Part shown: piece by piece, positions 1 to 6,691 of the stretch
How the letters are laid out: the number at the start of each line of letters is the position of its first letter
Numbering within the stretch: position 1 is the first letter of the stretch
Assembly: GCA_003565095.1 (NCBI GenBank)
Contig: PXDI01000308.1
Span: 1 to 6,741 of the forward strand
DNA length: 6,741 nt
Reading direction: 5' to 3'
From: PVC group bacterium
GTDB lineage: Bacteria; Verrucomicrobiota; Kiritimatiellia; UBA8416; PXDI01
Notes under the pieces: generated by a model
Told to the model about the DNA's origin: nothing
What the model saw: the letters and a program-made list of their open reading frames with translations, nothing else
Database searches by the model: none
Made by a program: the position numbers and the translations under genes

Positions 1-386
1 GTTTCTGCTATCAGCGCGAGCGTAACGACGGTCCCGCAATGCGTTCCGCTGGAATTGTCTGCCTGCAGGCCATGGGTGACGAACACGCCGCCCAAGACCG
101 CATCAGAATGGAAAATGCCGCAGATTTTATGCGTGAGATCAATCCGGCGGATTTGCGCCGGCATTTCTTCTACACCGCATACTATGTGGCTACTGCGGCC
201 AATATGCTCAGCGACGAACACCGCGAAACGGTTCTTCCGCGCATGGAGGAGTTTCTTGTCGCACTGCAACGCGACGACGGCTCTTTTCCCAATAACAACG
301 GCTATGACGGCGATGTATATGCCACCGCCTTTTCCGTTATCACCCTCGCCATCCGCTACCAGTACCTGCCCATTTATCAGGAATAA
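1..386 (+). CDS. Prenyltransferase/squalene-oxidase-repeat protein, C-terminal fragment
   Basis: This is the 3' end of a gene that begins outside the window. The open frame runs in from base 3 without a required start and gives about 127 residues before TAA at 384-386; the ATG at 39 is internal, because the reading frame and family-like sequence (DGPAMRSAGIVCLQAMGD) extend across it. The segment near the C-terminus, QRDDGSFPNNNGYDGDVYATA, followed by a hydrophobic helix and the ending YLPIYQE, resembles one alpha/alpha-barrel repeat of the terpene cyclase/squalene oxidase superfamily. In PVC bacteria many such proteins are large, probably exported or structural, and have no proven cyclase activity. 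The DxDD catalytic motif of true squalene-hopene cyclases is not in the visible part, so no enzyme activity is assigned. It converges on ablB. The family call is from recognition of the repeat pattern, not a search. Confidence 0.6.
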   Translation, partial: FCYQRERNDGPAMRSAGIVCLQAMGDEHAAQDRIRMENAADFMREINPADLRRHFFYTAYYVATAANMLSDEHRETVLPRMEEFLVALQRDDGSFPNNNGYDGDVYATAFSVITLAIRYQYLPIYQE

Positions 387-460
387 CACGGCTCGGCATC
401 ATGAAGTCATGAAAGCACCAAGTCATGCCCCCTTCCTTACACTCACCGCACGCATGCGAG
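387..460. other. Convergent intergenic gap, no clear terminator
   Basis: This 74-bp gap separates the 3' ends of the repeat-protein gene (+) and ablB (-). It holds two copies of AAGTCATG (404-411 and 420-427, 16 bp apart) and the 8-bp palindrome CGCATGCG (451-458). Neither is followed by a T-run, so I cannot call a Rho-independent terminator for either gene. Confidence 0.5.
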
Positions 461-1303
461 CTATCCCAGATGCTTATACCACACATTCATACTTTCAAGC
501 TGTCCGCAAATCTGGGTGTTCTTGATCAATGTTCCGCCAAAAACAAAACCGCGCGCGGCAAAGACCGCATTCATCGGCATGGACATCGCACGCGCAATCG
601 TGTAGGCGGTCTTGATGCCGAGTTCCGGCATCCGCGCTTCCATATGCGCAAGCAGTACCCGGGCAATTCCCTTGCCGCGACACACCGGCAATGTTGCAAA
701 ATCAGTCATTTCAACCACGGCATCTTCTTTTGCCATCTCCGCGGATGAAACCGCCGCAAGTTCCCCCTGCGAATGCACACAGTAATAAATCACATGCGAC
801 TCCATCGTCTGCCGGATATAATCAGGATCGTGAACCGGAAAGGGATAAGTCTCAAAAACCTGCCGGTATAAGGCGCTGATGGCTTTCGCATCATCAGTAA
901 CCGCCTGACGCAAGGAAAACCCCTCCGGTAATTGCGGAGCAGAAACCTGCGTAGCCGGCGCACGCTTCCGGGCCGCGGCAAGGTTAGCTTCAATTTCATC
1001 CGCTTGCTCGTCAACAGCACGCGTTTGATCAAAATACTTGCACATGAAAGCCGCCGCCTGACGGCCGCGAAAAAAACCGGGAACTTCAGCCTCACAACGG
1101 TAACCATGCTTAAGAAAAAGCGCCGCAGTATCCCCCGGCACTTTGGCAAAAATCTTTGAATACGACTCTTGCTCCGCCAGCGTATCCAGCCGCTGCAACA
1201 ATTCCGGCCCATCCTCCGCCGCATAATGCATCAGATAAATACGGTCATTGTATTTACCATGCTGTATCTGCGACGAACCTGTTTTCTCAATACGGTCGTA
1301 CAT
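461..1303 (-). CDS. ablB: Putative beta-lysine N6-acetyltransferase AblB
   Basis: The 280-residue product should transfer an acetyl group from acetyl-CoA to the epsilon-amino group of L-beta-lysine, giving the compatible solute N-epsilon-acetyl-beta-lysine in the cytoplasm. Two parts are visible: an N-terminal region of about 110 residues (with SYSKIFAKVPGD and a GYRCEAEVPGFFRG segment typical of this family) and a C-terminal GNAT domain from about residue 128. The acetyl-CoA loop of the GNAT fold is seen as CRGKGIA near residue 208, followed by a LLAHME helix, with a late NAVFAARGF segment. The ATG at 1303 overlaps the ablA stop as TGATG, which argues for translational coupling; a TTG one codon upstream (1306) is also possible but less likely. 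Pairing with lysine 2,3-aminomutase makes the specific name much safer than a generic GNAT call. TAG stop at 463-461. Confidence 0.88.
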   Translation of the reverse strand: MYDRIEKTGSSQIQHGKYNDRIYLMHYAAEDGPELLQRLDTLAEQESYSKIFAKVPGDTAALFLKHGYRCEAEVPGFFRGRQAAAFMCKYFDQTRAVDEQADEIEANLAAARKRAPATQVSAPQLPEGFSLRQAVTDDAKAISALYRQVFETYPFPVHDPDYIRQTMESHVIYYCVHSQGELAAVSSAEMAKEDAVVEMTDFATLPVCRGKGIARVLLAHMEARMPELGIKTAYTIARAMSMPMNAVFAARGFVFGGTLIKNTQICGQLESMNVWYKHLG

Positions 1304-2622
1304 CAAACCATCTCATCATCACGCCGGTCATGACGATCGGTGTTCTCCGGCGTCAGCACAATCGTTTCATCATAATCAGCCAGCAGCTTCTCGATACCGA
1401 CAGCATTTCGCTCCTCGGCACTTTGCAGATTCAACTGCAAATGGCAGTCTTTGCAATTGCGGTCGCAAAAGTAGTTCTCATACGAATGCGGTTCCTCATA
1501 TGAAGCAATCACCCCTTCGTAATTGCGCAAAACCACCTTGTTGGTTGACATCGATATCATGTAACTCGGCATTACCGGGATTTTCCCCCCGCCTTCCGGC
1601 GCATCAATCACATAGGTCGGCACCGCCATGCCGGTAGTATGCCCGATCATGCTTTCCATGATTTCGATGCCTTTGCTGACCGGTGTGCGGAAATGGTTCA
1701 AACCTTCCGAAAGATCGCACTGATACAGATAGTACGGTTTGACACGGTTCTGTAAAAGACGGTGGCAGAGCTCACGGATAATCCGCGGACAGTCATTCAC
1801 TCCGGCCAGCAAAACCGTCTGATTACCGAGCGGAATCCCGGCATCCGCCAGCTTGGCCAGCGCGGCCCGCGAGGCTTTGGTTATCTCACGCGGATGGTTA
1901 AAGTGCGTATTGATAAACAGCGGGTGGAACTGCGCAAGCATTTTCACGAGATTATCTGTTATGCGGTAAGGCAGAACAACCGGCGTACGGGTGCCGATGC
2001 GGATCATTTCCACATGATCAATGGATCGCAGTTCTGAAAGAATCCATTCTAGATAATCATCATTCAGCAGGAACGGGTCACCGCCGGACAACAAAACATC
2101 CCGCACTACCGGAGTATTCCTGATATATTCAATCCCGGCTTTCAGCGGATCACGGCCCGGAATAAAATCATGATCCCCCACTTTGCGCTTGCGGGTACAA
2201 TGCCGGCAGTACATCGCGCAAACATTGCTGACATGAAACAACACCCGGTCAGGATAGCGATGCGTGATGCAGGGAGCCGGGCTGTCCTTGTCCTCCGCCA
2301 GCGGATCATGCATCTCACAAGGCAAAGTTATCAGTTCATCAGGCATTGGAACCGACTGCTTGTATACCGGATCGTTGATATAATCCTCACGATTAATCAG
2401 CGACAAATAGTACGGTGTTACTGATAAAGGAAATTTCTCGAGAGTCTCCTGCAATCTTTTAGAATCAGCAGGCGGAAGCTTAATATCCAAAATCTTTTCA
2501 AGTGTCGGCAAATCGCGCACGGCATGTTTTACATGCCAGCGCCAGTCCAGCCAATGAGATCCGTCAAAATGATCCCCAATTCTCTGAGTTACCTGCTGCT
2601 GCGTGTTTGTAAGTGTCTTCAT
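1303..2622 (-). CDS. ablA: Lysine 2,3-aminomutase
   Basis: Radical SAM, PLP-dependent enzyme that moves the alpha-amino group of L-lysine to C3, giving L-beta-lysine, the substrate for AblB. In the 439-residue product the [4Fe-4S] motif CAMYCRHC has cysteines at 135, 139 and 142, followed by TRKRKVG. LSGGDPFLL lies near 178-186. The PLP-binding lysine is expected in APEGGGKIP (K347). YQCDLS (D303) and VIDAP (D340) match the aspartates that bind the substrate in the clostridial enzyme. Zinc-site cysteines are probably C278 (GVNDC) and the C-terminal CDRNCKDC cluster (386, 390, 393). The start at 2622 is chosen because GGAG lies 5 nt upstream; ATG at 2625 and TTG at 2652 are in frame but less well placed. 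Length fits the family. The abl pair is associated with osmoadaptation in methanogens and various bacteria; lysine degradation is an alternative role for KamA but less likely beside ablB. Confidence 0.95.
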   Translation of the reverse strand: MKTLTNTQQQVTQRIGDHFDGSHWLDWRWHVKHAVRDLPTLEKILDIKLPPADSKRLQETLEKFPLSVTPYYLSLINREDYINDPVYKQSVPMPDELITLPCEMHDPLAEDKDSPAPCITHRYPDRVLFHVSNVCAMYCRHCTRKRKVGDHDFIPGRDPLKAGIEYIRNTPVVRDVLLSGGDPFLLNDDYLEWILSELRSIDHVEMIRIGTRTPVVLPYRITDNLVKMLAQFHPLFINTHFNHPREITKASRAALAKLADAGIPLGNQTVLLAGVNDCPRIIRELCHRLLQNRVKPYYLYQCDLSEGLNHFRTPVSKGIEIMESMIGHTTGMAVPTYVIDAPEGGGKIPVMPSYMISMSTNKVVLRNYEGVIASYEEPHSYENYFCDRNCKDCHLQLNLQSAEERNAVGIEKLLADYDETIVLTPENTDRHDRRDDEMV

Positions 2623-2718
2623 CATCGCTCCAATCCTGTTTCTTCTAACCAAGTATGAAAAGACATCTTCTCACATATCACCAGCCAATGCAAACCCAAC
2701 TCCCCCTCTTTCTCTTTT
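2623..2718. other. ablA upstream region with pyrimidine tract
   Basis: Between the ablA start and repeat unit A there is no gene. I looked for a minus-strand promoter and found only weak candidates, so none is called. The stretch 2700-2718 (+ strand) is a C/T tract ending in TTTT, like the tail of the repeat units that follow, and may be the remnant of a further copy whose palindrome has decayed. Confidence 0.4.
2628..2637 (-). promoter_or_regulatory. Ribosome binding site of ablA
   Basis: On the minus strand AGGATTGGAG precedes two adjacent ATG codons. GGAG is 2 nt from the first (2625) and 5 nt from the second (2622), so the second is favoured. Confidence 0.6.
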
Positions 2719-2765
2719 AATCTCTCCATTACAACCACTTAGTGGTTGCTCCCTATCTCCCTTTT
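2719..2765 (+). repeat. Palindromic repeat unit A
   Basis: A 47-bp copy. Head AATCTCTCC, then a perfect palindrome CAACCACT-T-AGTGGTTG at 2732-2748 (8-bp arms around one base, centre 2740), then a pyrimidine-rich tail ending in TTTT. The palindrome centre lies 21 nt after the head start, as in units B to E. Confidence 0.8.
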
Positions 2766-2799
2766 AACCTCTCCTTTGAAACCACTGAGTGGTTTCAAT
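2766..2799 (+). repeat. Palindromic repeat unit B
   Basis: A 34-bp copy lacking the pyrimidine tail. Head AACCTCTCC, then the longest perfect palindrome of the window: 11-bp arms (TTGAAACCACT and its complement) around G2787, spanning 2776-2798. Unit C follows directly. Confidence 0.85.
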
Positions 2800-2834
2800 A
2801 ACCTCTCCTTTGCGACCGCTAATTGGTTGCAAAA
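2800..2834 (+). repeat. Diverged palindromic repeat unit C overlapping the amrS 3' end
   Basis: Head AACCTCTCC matches unit B exactly. The palindrome at 2809-2833 is decayed: outer arms (TTTGC/GCAAA and ACC/GGT) still pair, but there are mismatches around the centre (2818-2819 against 2823-2824) and at 2814/2828. The centre, 2821, is the first base of the amrS stop codon on the minus strand, so the last residues of AmrS (A-T-N) and its TAG are encoded by the repeat. Confidence 0.7.
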
Positions 2835-3847
2835 ACCCCCGCCAATCGCCCTCCGCACTCCTCGCACACTCCATCAAAACCGCTACTCACCAACGCCCGC
2901 CTGCCGCCGCGCACAATCAGTTCAGCACGGCATTCAGGACAATAGGTCGTGCAGCCCTCATCATCCGGCAGATTTCCTGTATAAACATTTTTTAGACCGG
3001 TCTCATACCCGATACGCCGCGCACGCCGCAACATCGCCACCGTTGCAGGCGGCACATGCTGCAATTTGTAAACCGGATAGAACCCGGTCACATGCCATGG
3101 AATGGCGGTATCCAGTCCGGCTATGAATTCTGCTATTTTGCGCAACTGCTCATCGTCATCATTATGCTCCGGAATGATCAGGGTGGTAATCTCAATCCAG
3201 ATACCCAACTCATAGTAGAGGCCGATAGTGTCCAGAACCGGCTGCAGATGCGCGCCGCATACTTCGCGGTACATCTTCTCATCAAAAAATTTCAAATCAA
3301 TATTGGCGGCATCCAGCACAGGAGCAATCTCACGCAATGGATCAGGGGTAATATAACCATTGGTGACAAAAACATTTTTCAAACCCGCCGCTGCCGCCAG
3401 ACGTGCGGTATCAAGCGCATATTCATAGAATATGGTCGGCTCGGTATAGGTATATGAAATGCTCTTGCAGCCCATACCGCGGGCAACCGCCACAAGCTGT
3501 TGCGGAGCAGTCTCCCGGTCGCGGTTGAGCGGCACATCAGATGTCACCTGCGAAATTGTGCAGTTCTGACAATGTAAACACCTGAAATTACATCCGCGGG
3601 TGGCCACGGAAAAAGAGGTGCTCCCCGGCAGAAAATGATACAGCGGTTTCTTTTCGATCGGATCGACCGCTTCCGCCGTCAACCTTCCATACACCAACGA
3701 ATAAAGCCTGCCGTCACGGTTTTCACGCACTCCGCATATCCCGCGCCGCCCGCACCGGATGATACAACCGTGATGACACAAACCGCAACGAACCTGCTGA
3801 TCCGCTAATGCTTCATAATACAACGCCTCTTTCATGAAAATCAGCAT
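2819..3847 (-). CDS. amrS: AmmeMemoRadiSam system radical SAM enzyme AmrS
   Basis: A 342-residue radical SAM protein of the pyruvate-formate-lyase-activating-enzyme-like group. The SAM-cluster motif CNFRCLHCQN has cysteines at 86, 90 and 93, preceded by TRG. An N-terminal cysteine-rich segment CGLCHHGCIIRCGRRGICGV (C21 to C38) is the hallmark of AmrS. YTYTEPTIFYEY, NIDLKF and WHVTGFYP are typical of the barrel. A C-terminal zinc-ribbon-like set (CPEC at 303-306, CEEC at 328-331) closes the protein. The biochemical role is unknown; AmrS genes usually accompany AMMECR1 and Memo homologues, which are not in this window. The start at 3847 is chosen because GGGGAG lies 7 nt upstream; ATG 3835 (MKEALYYEAL) fits homologues but lacks a site, and ATG 3886 is too early. 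It precedes ablA by 196 bp on the same strand, so co-transcription is possible. The stop lies in repeat unit C. Confidence 0.92.
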   Translation of the reverse strand: MLIFMKEALYYEALADQQVRCGLCHHGCIIRCGRRGICGVRENRDGRLYSLVYGRLTAEAVDPIEKKPLYHFLPGSTSFSVATRGCNFRCLHCQNCTISQVTSDVPLNRDRETAPQQLVAVARGMGCKSISYTYTEPTIFYEYALDTARLAAAAGLKNVFVTNGYITPDPLREIAPVLDAANIDLKFFDEKMYREVCGAHLQPVLDTIGLYYELGIWIEITTLIIPEHNDDDEQLRKIAEFIAGLDTAIPWHVTGFYPVYKLQHVPPATVAMLRRARRIGYETGLKNVYTGNLPDDEGCTTYCPECRAELIVRGGRRALVSSGFDGVCEECGGRLAGVFATN

Positions 3848-3854
3848 ACACCCG

Positions 3855-3860
3855 CTCCCC
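3855..3860 (-). promoter_or_regulatory. Ribosome binding site of amrS
   Basis: GGGGAG on the minus strand, 7 nt before the ATG at 3847. It favours that codon over ATG 3835, which has no purine-rich site at normal spacing. Confidence 0.6.
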
Positions 3861-3897
3861 CGCATTTTCAAGACCACAACCTCCATGCTTGCACGCG

Positions 3898-3926
3898 GTC
3901 ATACTTCTGCTATTCTCCCCTCTCAA
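3898..3926 (-). promoter_or_regulatory. Candidate sigma-70 promoter for amrS
   Basis: On the minus strand TTGAGA (3926-3921, 5 of 6 to TTGACA) and TATGAC (3903-3898, 4 of 6 to TATAAT) are separated by exactly 17 nt. Transcription would start near 3891, giving a leader of about 44 nt to the chosen ATG. Prediction by eye only. Confidence 0.4.
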
Positions 3927-3933
3927 ATATAAC
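3905..3933 (+). promoter_or_regulatory. Candidate promoter for the ettA operon
   Basis: TATAAC (3928-3933, 5 of 6 to TATAAT) has a weak -35 candidate TTCTGC (3905-3910) 17 nt upstream. The start would fall near 3940, just before the leader ORF's GGAG. It interleaves with the opposing amrS promoter, so the two could compete. Confidence 0.3.
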
Positions 3934-3950
3934 AAAAAGGCGGAGCGACT

Positions 3951-4034
3951 ATGCTTGGTTTCCGCCAATTCAAGATAGAGGAGTTTATCGTTTATGCCCC
4001 CGCCTTTTGTGTTCAGTACCCGCAGTCTTGCTAA
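3951..4034 (+). CDS. Possible leader peptide ORF overlapping the ettA start
   Basis: A 27-codon ORF (MLGFRQFKIEEF at its start, TAA at 4032-4034) too short for ordinary gene calling. Its ATG has a good Shine-Dalgarno site, GGAG at 3942-3945, 5 nt upstream. That is as good as the ettA site, which is 10 nt from its ATG. It overlaps the first 41 bases of ettA in another frame (+1 relative), so ribosomes using it would pass over the ettA start. Leader ORFs are known ahead of several ABC-F resistance genes, but I know of none established for ettA. It could equally be a chance ORF; no conservation can be judged here. Confidence 0.3.
   Translation: MLGFRQFKIEEFIVYAPAFCVQYPQSC
3977..3983 (+). promoter_or_regulatory. 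Ribosome binding site of ettA
   Basis: AGAGGAG ends 10 nt before the ATG at 3994, rather long spacing. It lies inside the leader ORF, so translation of that ORF could affect access to it. Confidence 0.5.
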
Positions 4035-5667
4035 ATTCTACAATGAAAAACCGGTTTTTGAAGATATCAGCCTGTCATTTTTCTATGGGGCCAAAATCGG
4101 GATTGTCGGCGAAAACGGCACCGGCAAAACAACGCTCCTGCGCATTATGGCCGGCATCGACCAGGAATACCACGGCGAGGCGCAACTGGCCAAAAGCATG
4201 CGGGTCGGTTATGTACCGCAGGAGCCGCAGTTGAATCCCGCCAAAAACGTCCGGCAGAACCTCGAAGAAGCGCTCGAACCGGTGAATGCGCTGATCAGGC
4301 GCTATGATGATGTGGCCGACCGGCTGGGAGAAGACCTGCCGCAGGCAGAAAAAGATGCCCTGATGGACGAGATGGGCCGGCTGCAGGATCAAATCGACGC
4401 GACCGACGGATGGGAAATCGACCGCCTGCTGGACGTTGCATCAGATGCACTGGTACTGCCGCCTGACGAAACAGATGTCAGCACGCTTTCCGGCGGAGAA
4501 CGCCGCCGGGTGGCCATCTGCAAGGCTCTGCTCGAAAAACCGGATTTACTGCTGCTGGATGAACCGACCAACCATCTTGATGCGGAAACCGTCGCATGGC
4601 TCGAACAAACTCTGCGTGAATATCACGGCACCGTCATCATCGTCACCCACGATCGCTATTTTCTCGATAACATCACTAAATGGATTCTTGAACTGGAAAA
4701 CGGCCGCGGCATTCCATTCGAAGGCAACTACAGCTCATGGCTGGCACAAAAAGCGGAAATACTGCGGCAGACCGAGAAAAAAGAAAGCCAGCGTCAACGG
4801 ATCCTGACACGCGAGCTTGAATGGATCAACAGTTCGCCTGAAGGCCGCCGCAAGAAGGGCCAGGCGCGTATTTCACGCTATGATGAACTTGCCGCTCAGC
4901 AGTTTAACGCACGCAAGGATGATGTCCTCATCCAGATTCCGCCCGGTCCGCGGCTCGGCGACAAGGTGCTGATTGCCGAAAATCTTTCGAAAGGTTATGA
5001 AGGCACCATGCTGCTGGACAAGGTCAACATCAATCTGCCGCGCGGCGCGGTGGTCGGTATTATCGGTCCCAACGGCTGCGGCAAAACCACCCTGTTCCGT
5101 ATGATTGTCGGCGAGGAAACACCTGACAGCGGATCGCTCCTTCTGGGCGATTCGGTCGTTCTGTCATATGTTGATCAGCATCGCGATGCACTAGACGACA
5201 CGAAAACGGTGTATGAGGAAATCAGCGGCGGGGCCGATGAAATAGAATTGGGAGACCGGCCGCTGAACTCGCGTGCATATCTGTCACGTTTCAACTTCCG
5301 CGGCGCCACCCAGCAGAAACCGGTCGGCAAACTTTCCGGCGGAGAACGCAACCGCGTGCATCTGGCTAAACTGCTCAAACGCGCAGGGAATCTGTTGCTG
5401 CTCGACGAACCGACCAATGATCTGGATGTGAATACTATGCGCGTGCTGGAAAATGCCATAATTGAGTTTACCGGATGCGTCATGGTCATCAGCCATGACC
5501 GCTATTTTCTCGACCGCATCTGCACACACCTACTGATCTTTGAAGGCAACGGCTCCCTGCGCTGGTTCGAGGGGAATTTCTCTGATTATGAGGAAAGAGT
5601 ACTGGCCGGCAACACCGACCGCCTGCAACACCGCCGCGGAAAATACCGCCGGCTGGCTTTGCATTGA
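3994..5667 (+). CDS. ettA: Energy-dependent translational throttle protein EttA (ABC-F ATPase)
   Basis: Cytoplasmic ABC-F protein of 557 residues, close to the usual length near 555. In E. coli EttA binds the ribosomal E site and gates the first elongation step according to the ATP/ADP ratio. Two ABC domains without membrane segments are seen. Domain 1: Walker A GENGTGKT (39-46), signature LSGGE (165-169), Walker B LLLLDE with catalytic E190, switch H219. Domain 2: Walker A GPNGCGKT (358-365), LSGGE (447-451), LLLLDE with E472, switch H501. The arm insertion lies near 95-138. The linker that contacts P-site tRNA includes ELEWINSSPEGRRKKGQAR (274-292), the feature that separates EttA from Uup and other ABC-F members. 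The ending KYRRLALH matches the family, so the gene is complete. All catalytic residues are present. The isomerase gene follows 30 bp downstream, probably in the same transcript. Confidence 0.95.
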   Translation: MPPPFVFSTRSLAKFYNEKPVFEDISLSFFYGAKIGIVGENGTGKTTLLRIMAGIDQEYHGEAQLAKSMRVGYVPQEPQLNPAKNVRQNLEEALEPVNALIRRYDDVADRLGEDLPQAEKDALMDEMGRLQDQIDATDGWEIDRLLDVASDALVLPPDETDVSTLSGGERRRVAICKALLEKPDLLLLDEPTNHLDAETVAWLEQTLREYHGTVIIVTHDRYFLDNITKWILELENGRGIPFEGNYSSWLAQKAEILRQTEKKESQRQRILTRELEWINSSPEGRRKKGQARISRYDELAAQQFNARKDDVLIQIPPGPRLGDKVLIAENLSKGYEGTMLLDKVNINLPRGAVVGIIGPNGCGKTTLFRMIVGEETPDSGSLLLGDSVVLSYVDQHRDALDDTKTVYEEISGGADEIELGDRPLNSRAYLSRFNFRGATQQKPVGKLSGGERNRVHLAKLLKRAGNLLLLDEPTNDLDVNTMRVLENAIIEFTGCVMVISHDRYFLDRICTHLLIFEGNGSLRWFEGNFSDYEERVLAGNTDRLQHRRGKYRRLALH

Positions 5668-5697
5668 GGATGAGAAAAAACGGGTTGCAGAGTTATT

Positions 5698-6615
5698 ATG
5701 AAGATTGCCGTATCAACACATTGGAATGCTCATCGGCATGCCGACGGGAAAGCGCTGGTTGAAGAAATACTGGCGGCCGGTTTTGACCGGATTGAAGCCG
5801 GCTACAACACAGTCAGCGAACAGCTTTTCGGGATTCGGCAGATGCATGAGCAGAAAAAGATCACAGTATCTTCACTGCACAACTTCTGCCCTGTTCCGGC
5901 CGGCGCTCCGCTCGGACATCCGGAGCTTTACACCCTCGCTGATCCGCGTCACCGGATTCGCCAGAGTGCCGTGATGCATACGATCAACACCATCAGAAAC
6001 GCCGCAGAGTTGCAGGCCGGCTATGTTGTAGTACACGCAGGGAACACTCTCATGCGTTCGAAGACACCCAAACTTATCAAGCTGGCGCAGGCCGGCAAGC
6101 AGGATACTGCACTTTACCTGCGCATAAAGAACAAGTTACTGCTTGAACGTGCAAAAAAAGCTCCGCAGCAAATTGATCTGTTAAAAAAGAGCATTGAAGC
6201 GCTGCTGCCGGTACTGCAAGAGCACAAGGTCACGCTCGCATTCGAAAACCTGCCATCATGCGAGGCATTACCGAATGCTGAAGAAATGGAGCAGCTTTTC
6301 ACCGCTTTCGACTCCCCGCACATTGGATACTGGCACGACACCGGACATGCCCGTATTCTTGAGAACCTCGGTCTGGCAAGCCATTTGGAAGAACTGCGGC
6401 GGCTTGAGCCATGGCTGAAAGGCATGCATTTGCATGATGTTCTGCCACCGGCCTCGGATCACCTGCCGCCCGGAACCGGCAGCATCGATTTTAAAGCATT
6501 TTCAGACATCATGCGAAAAGGCATTGAGCTGGTAATTGAACCCGCACCCGGCACCCCGGTTTCAGCAATTGTCGCCGCCCGCTCTTTTTTACTCTCTTGC
6601 CTCACAAACCACTGA
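5698..6615 (+). CDS. Sugar phosphate isomerase/epimerase family TIM-barrel protein
   Basis: A 305-residue single-domain protein of the xylose isomerase-like TIM-barrel superfamily (AP endonuclease 2 fold), probably cytoplasmic with no signal peptide. Barrel-strand motifs appear in order: SLHNFCP (59-65), VVHAGN (111-116), FENLPS (182-187), WHDTGHA (212-218), MHLHDV (243-248) and VIEPAPG (279-285). E183, D214, H246 and E281 are the likely divalent-metal ligands. Substrate is not predictable: the family includes epimerases, dehydratases and endonuclease IV, and the near invariant metal set does not separate them. The start at 5698 has a weak AGAG site 5 nt upstream; the 30-bp gap after ettA suggests read-through from that gene. 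The last residues, about RSFLLSCLTNH, and the TGA stop lie in sequence resembling the downstream repeat, so the original C-terminus may have been replaced. Confidence 0.85.
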   Translation: MKIAVSTHWNAHRHADGKALVEEILAAGFDRIEAGYNTVSEQLFGIRQMHEQKKITVSSLHNFCPVPAGAPLGHPELYTLADPRHRIRQSAVMHTINTIRNAAELQAGYVVVHAGNTLMRSKTPKLIKLAQAGKQDTALYLRIKNKLLLERAKKAPQQIDLLKKSIEALLPVLQEHKVTLAFENLPSCEALPNAEEMEQLFTAFDSPHIGYWHDTGHARILENLGLASHLEELRRLEPWLKGMHLHDVLPPASDHLPPGTGSIDFKAFSDIMRKGIELVIEPAPGTPVSAIVAARSFLLSCLTNH

Positions 6616-6642
6616 GTGCGTGGGCGCTCTCCCCTCTTTTTT
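6591..6642 (+). repeat. Diverged first unit of the 3' tandem array, overlapping the isomerase stop
   Basis: A 52-bp copy in register with the perfect units downstream. It is bounded on both sides by T6 runs (6585-6590 and 6637-6642). The half-palindrome ACCACTGAGTG is intact, but the right arm is decayed (AGTGCGTGGG in place of AGTGGTTTC), and the tail CTCTCCCCTCTTTTTT is recognisable. The isomerase TGA (6613-6615) straddles the palindrome centre at G6614. Confidence 0.65.
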
Positions 6643-6691
6643 AACCTCTCCATTGCGACCACTGAGTGGTTTCTCCCTCTCCCTCTTTTTT
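6643..6691 (+). repeat. Perfect 49-bp tandem unit D
   Basis: Head AACCTCTCC, palindrome ACCACTGAGTGGT centred on G6664 (21 nt after the head start), then the mirror-symmetric pyrimidine tract TTTCTCCCTCTCCCTCTTT at 6670-6688 and a T6 end. Identical to unit E over all 49 bases. Confidence 0.9.

Noticed and set aside
932..1159. Plus-strand open frames antisense to ablB and amrS
   Set aside because: The opposing genes have clear family motifs over the same bases; the shadow frames have none and no ribosome sites.
2740..2818. Minus-strand AAGGAG sequences in the repeat heads, one 6 nt before a TTG with a short open frame
   Set aside because: The Shine-Dalgarno-like motif is simply the complement of the repeat head, and the frame is under 25 codons with no protein-like features.
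3848..3886. Longer amrS start at ATG 3886
   Set aside because: The extra 13 residues are not expected in the family, the predicted promoter would leave almost no leader, and GGGGAG fits the ATG at 3847.
5175..5529. Long minus-strand open frames inside ettA
   Set aside because: They are antisense shadows of the strongly conserved second ATPase domain, with no start signals and low-complexity serine/arginine composition.
6643..6691. Rho-independent terminator for the ettA-isomerase transcript
   Set aside because: The hairpin is short and the T6 run begins about 16 nt after the palindrome, too far for a standard terminator. Some effect on transcription is possible but not supported.
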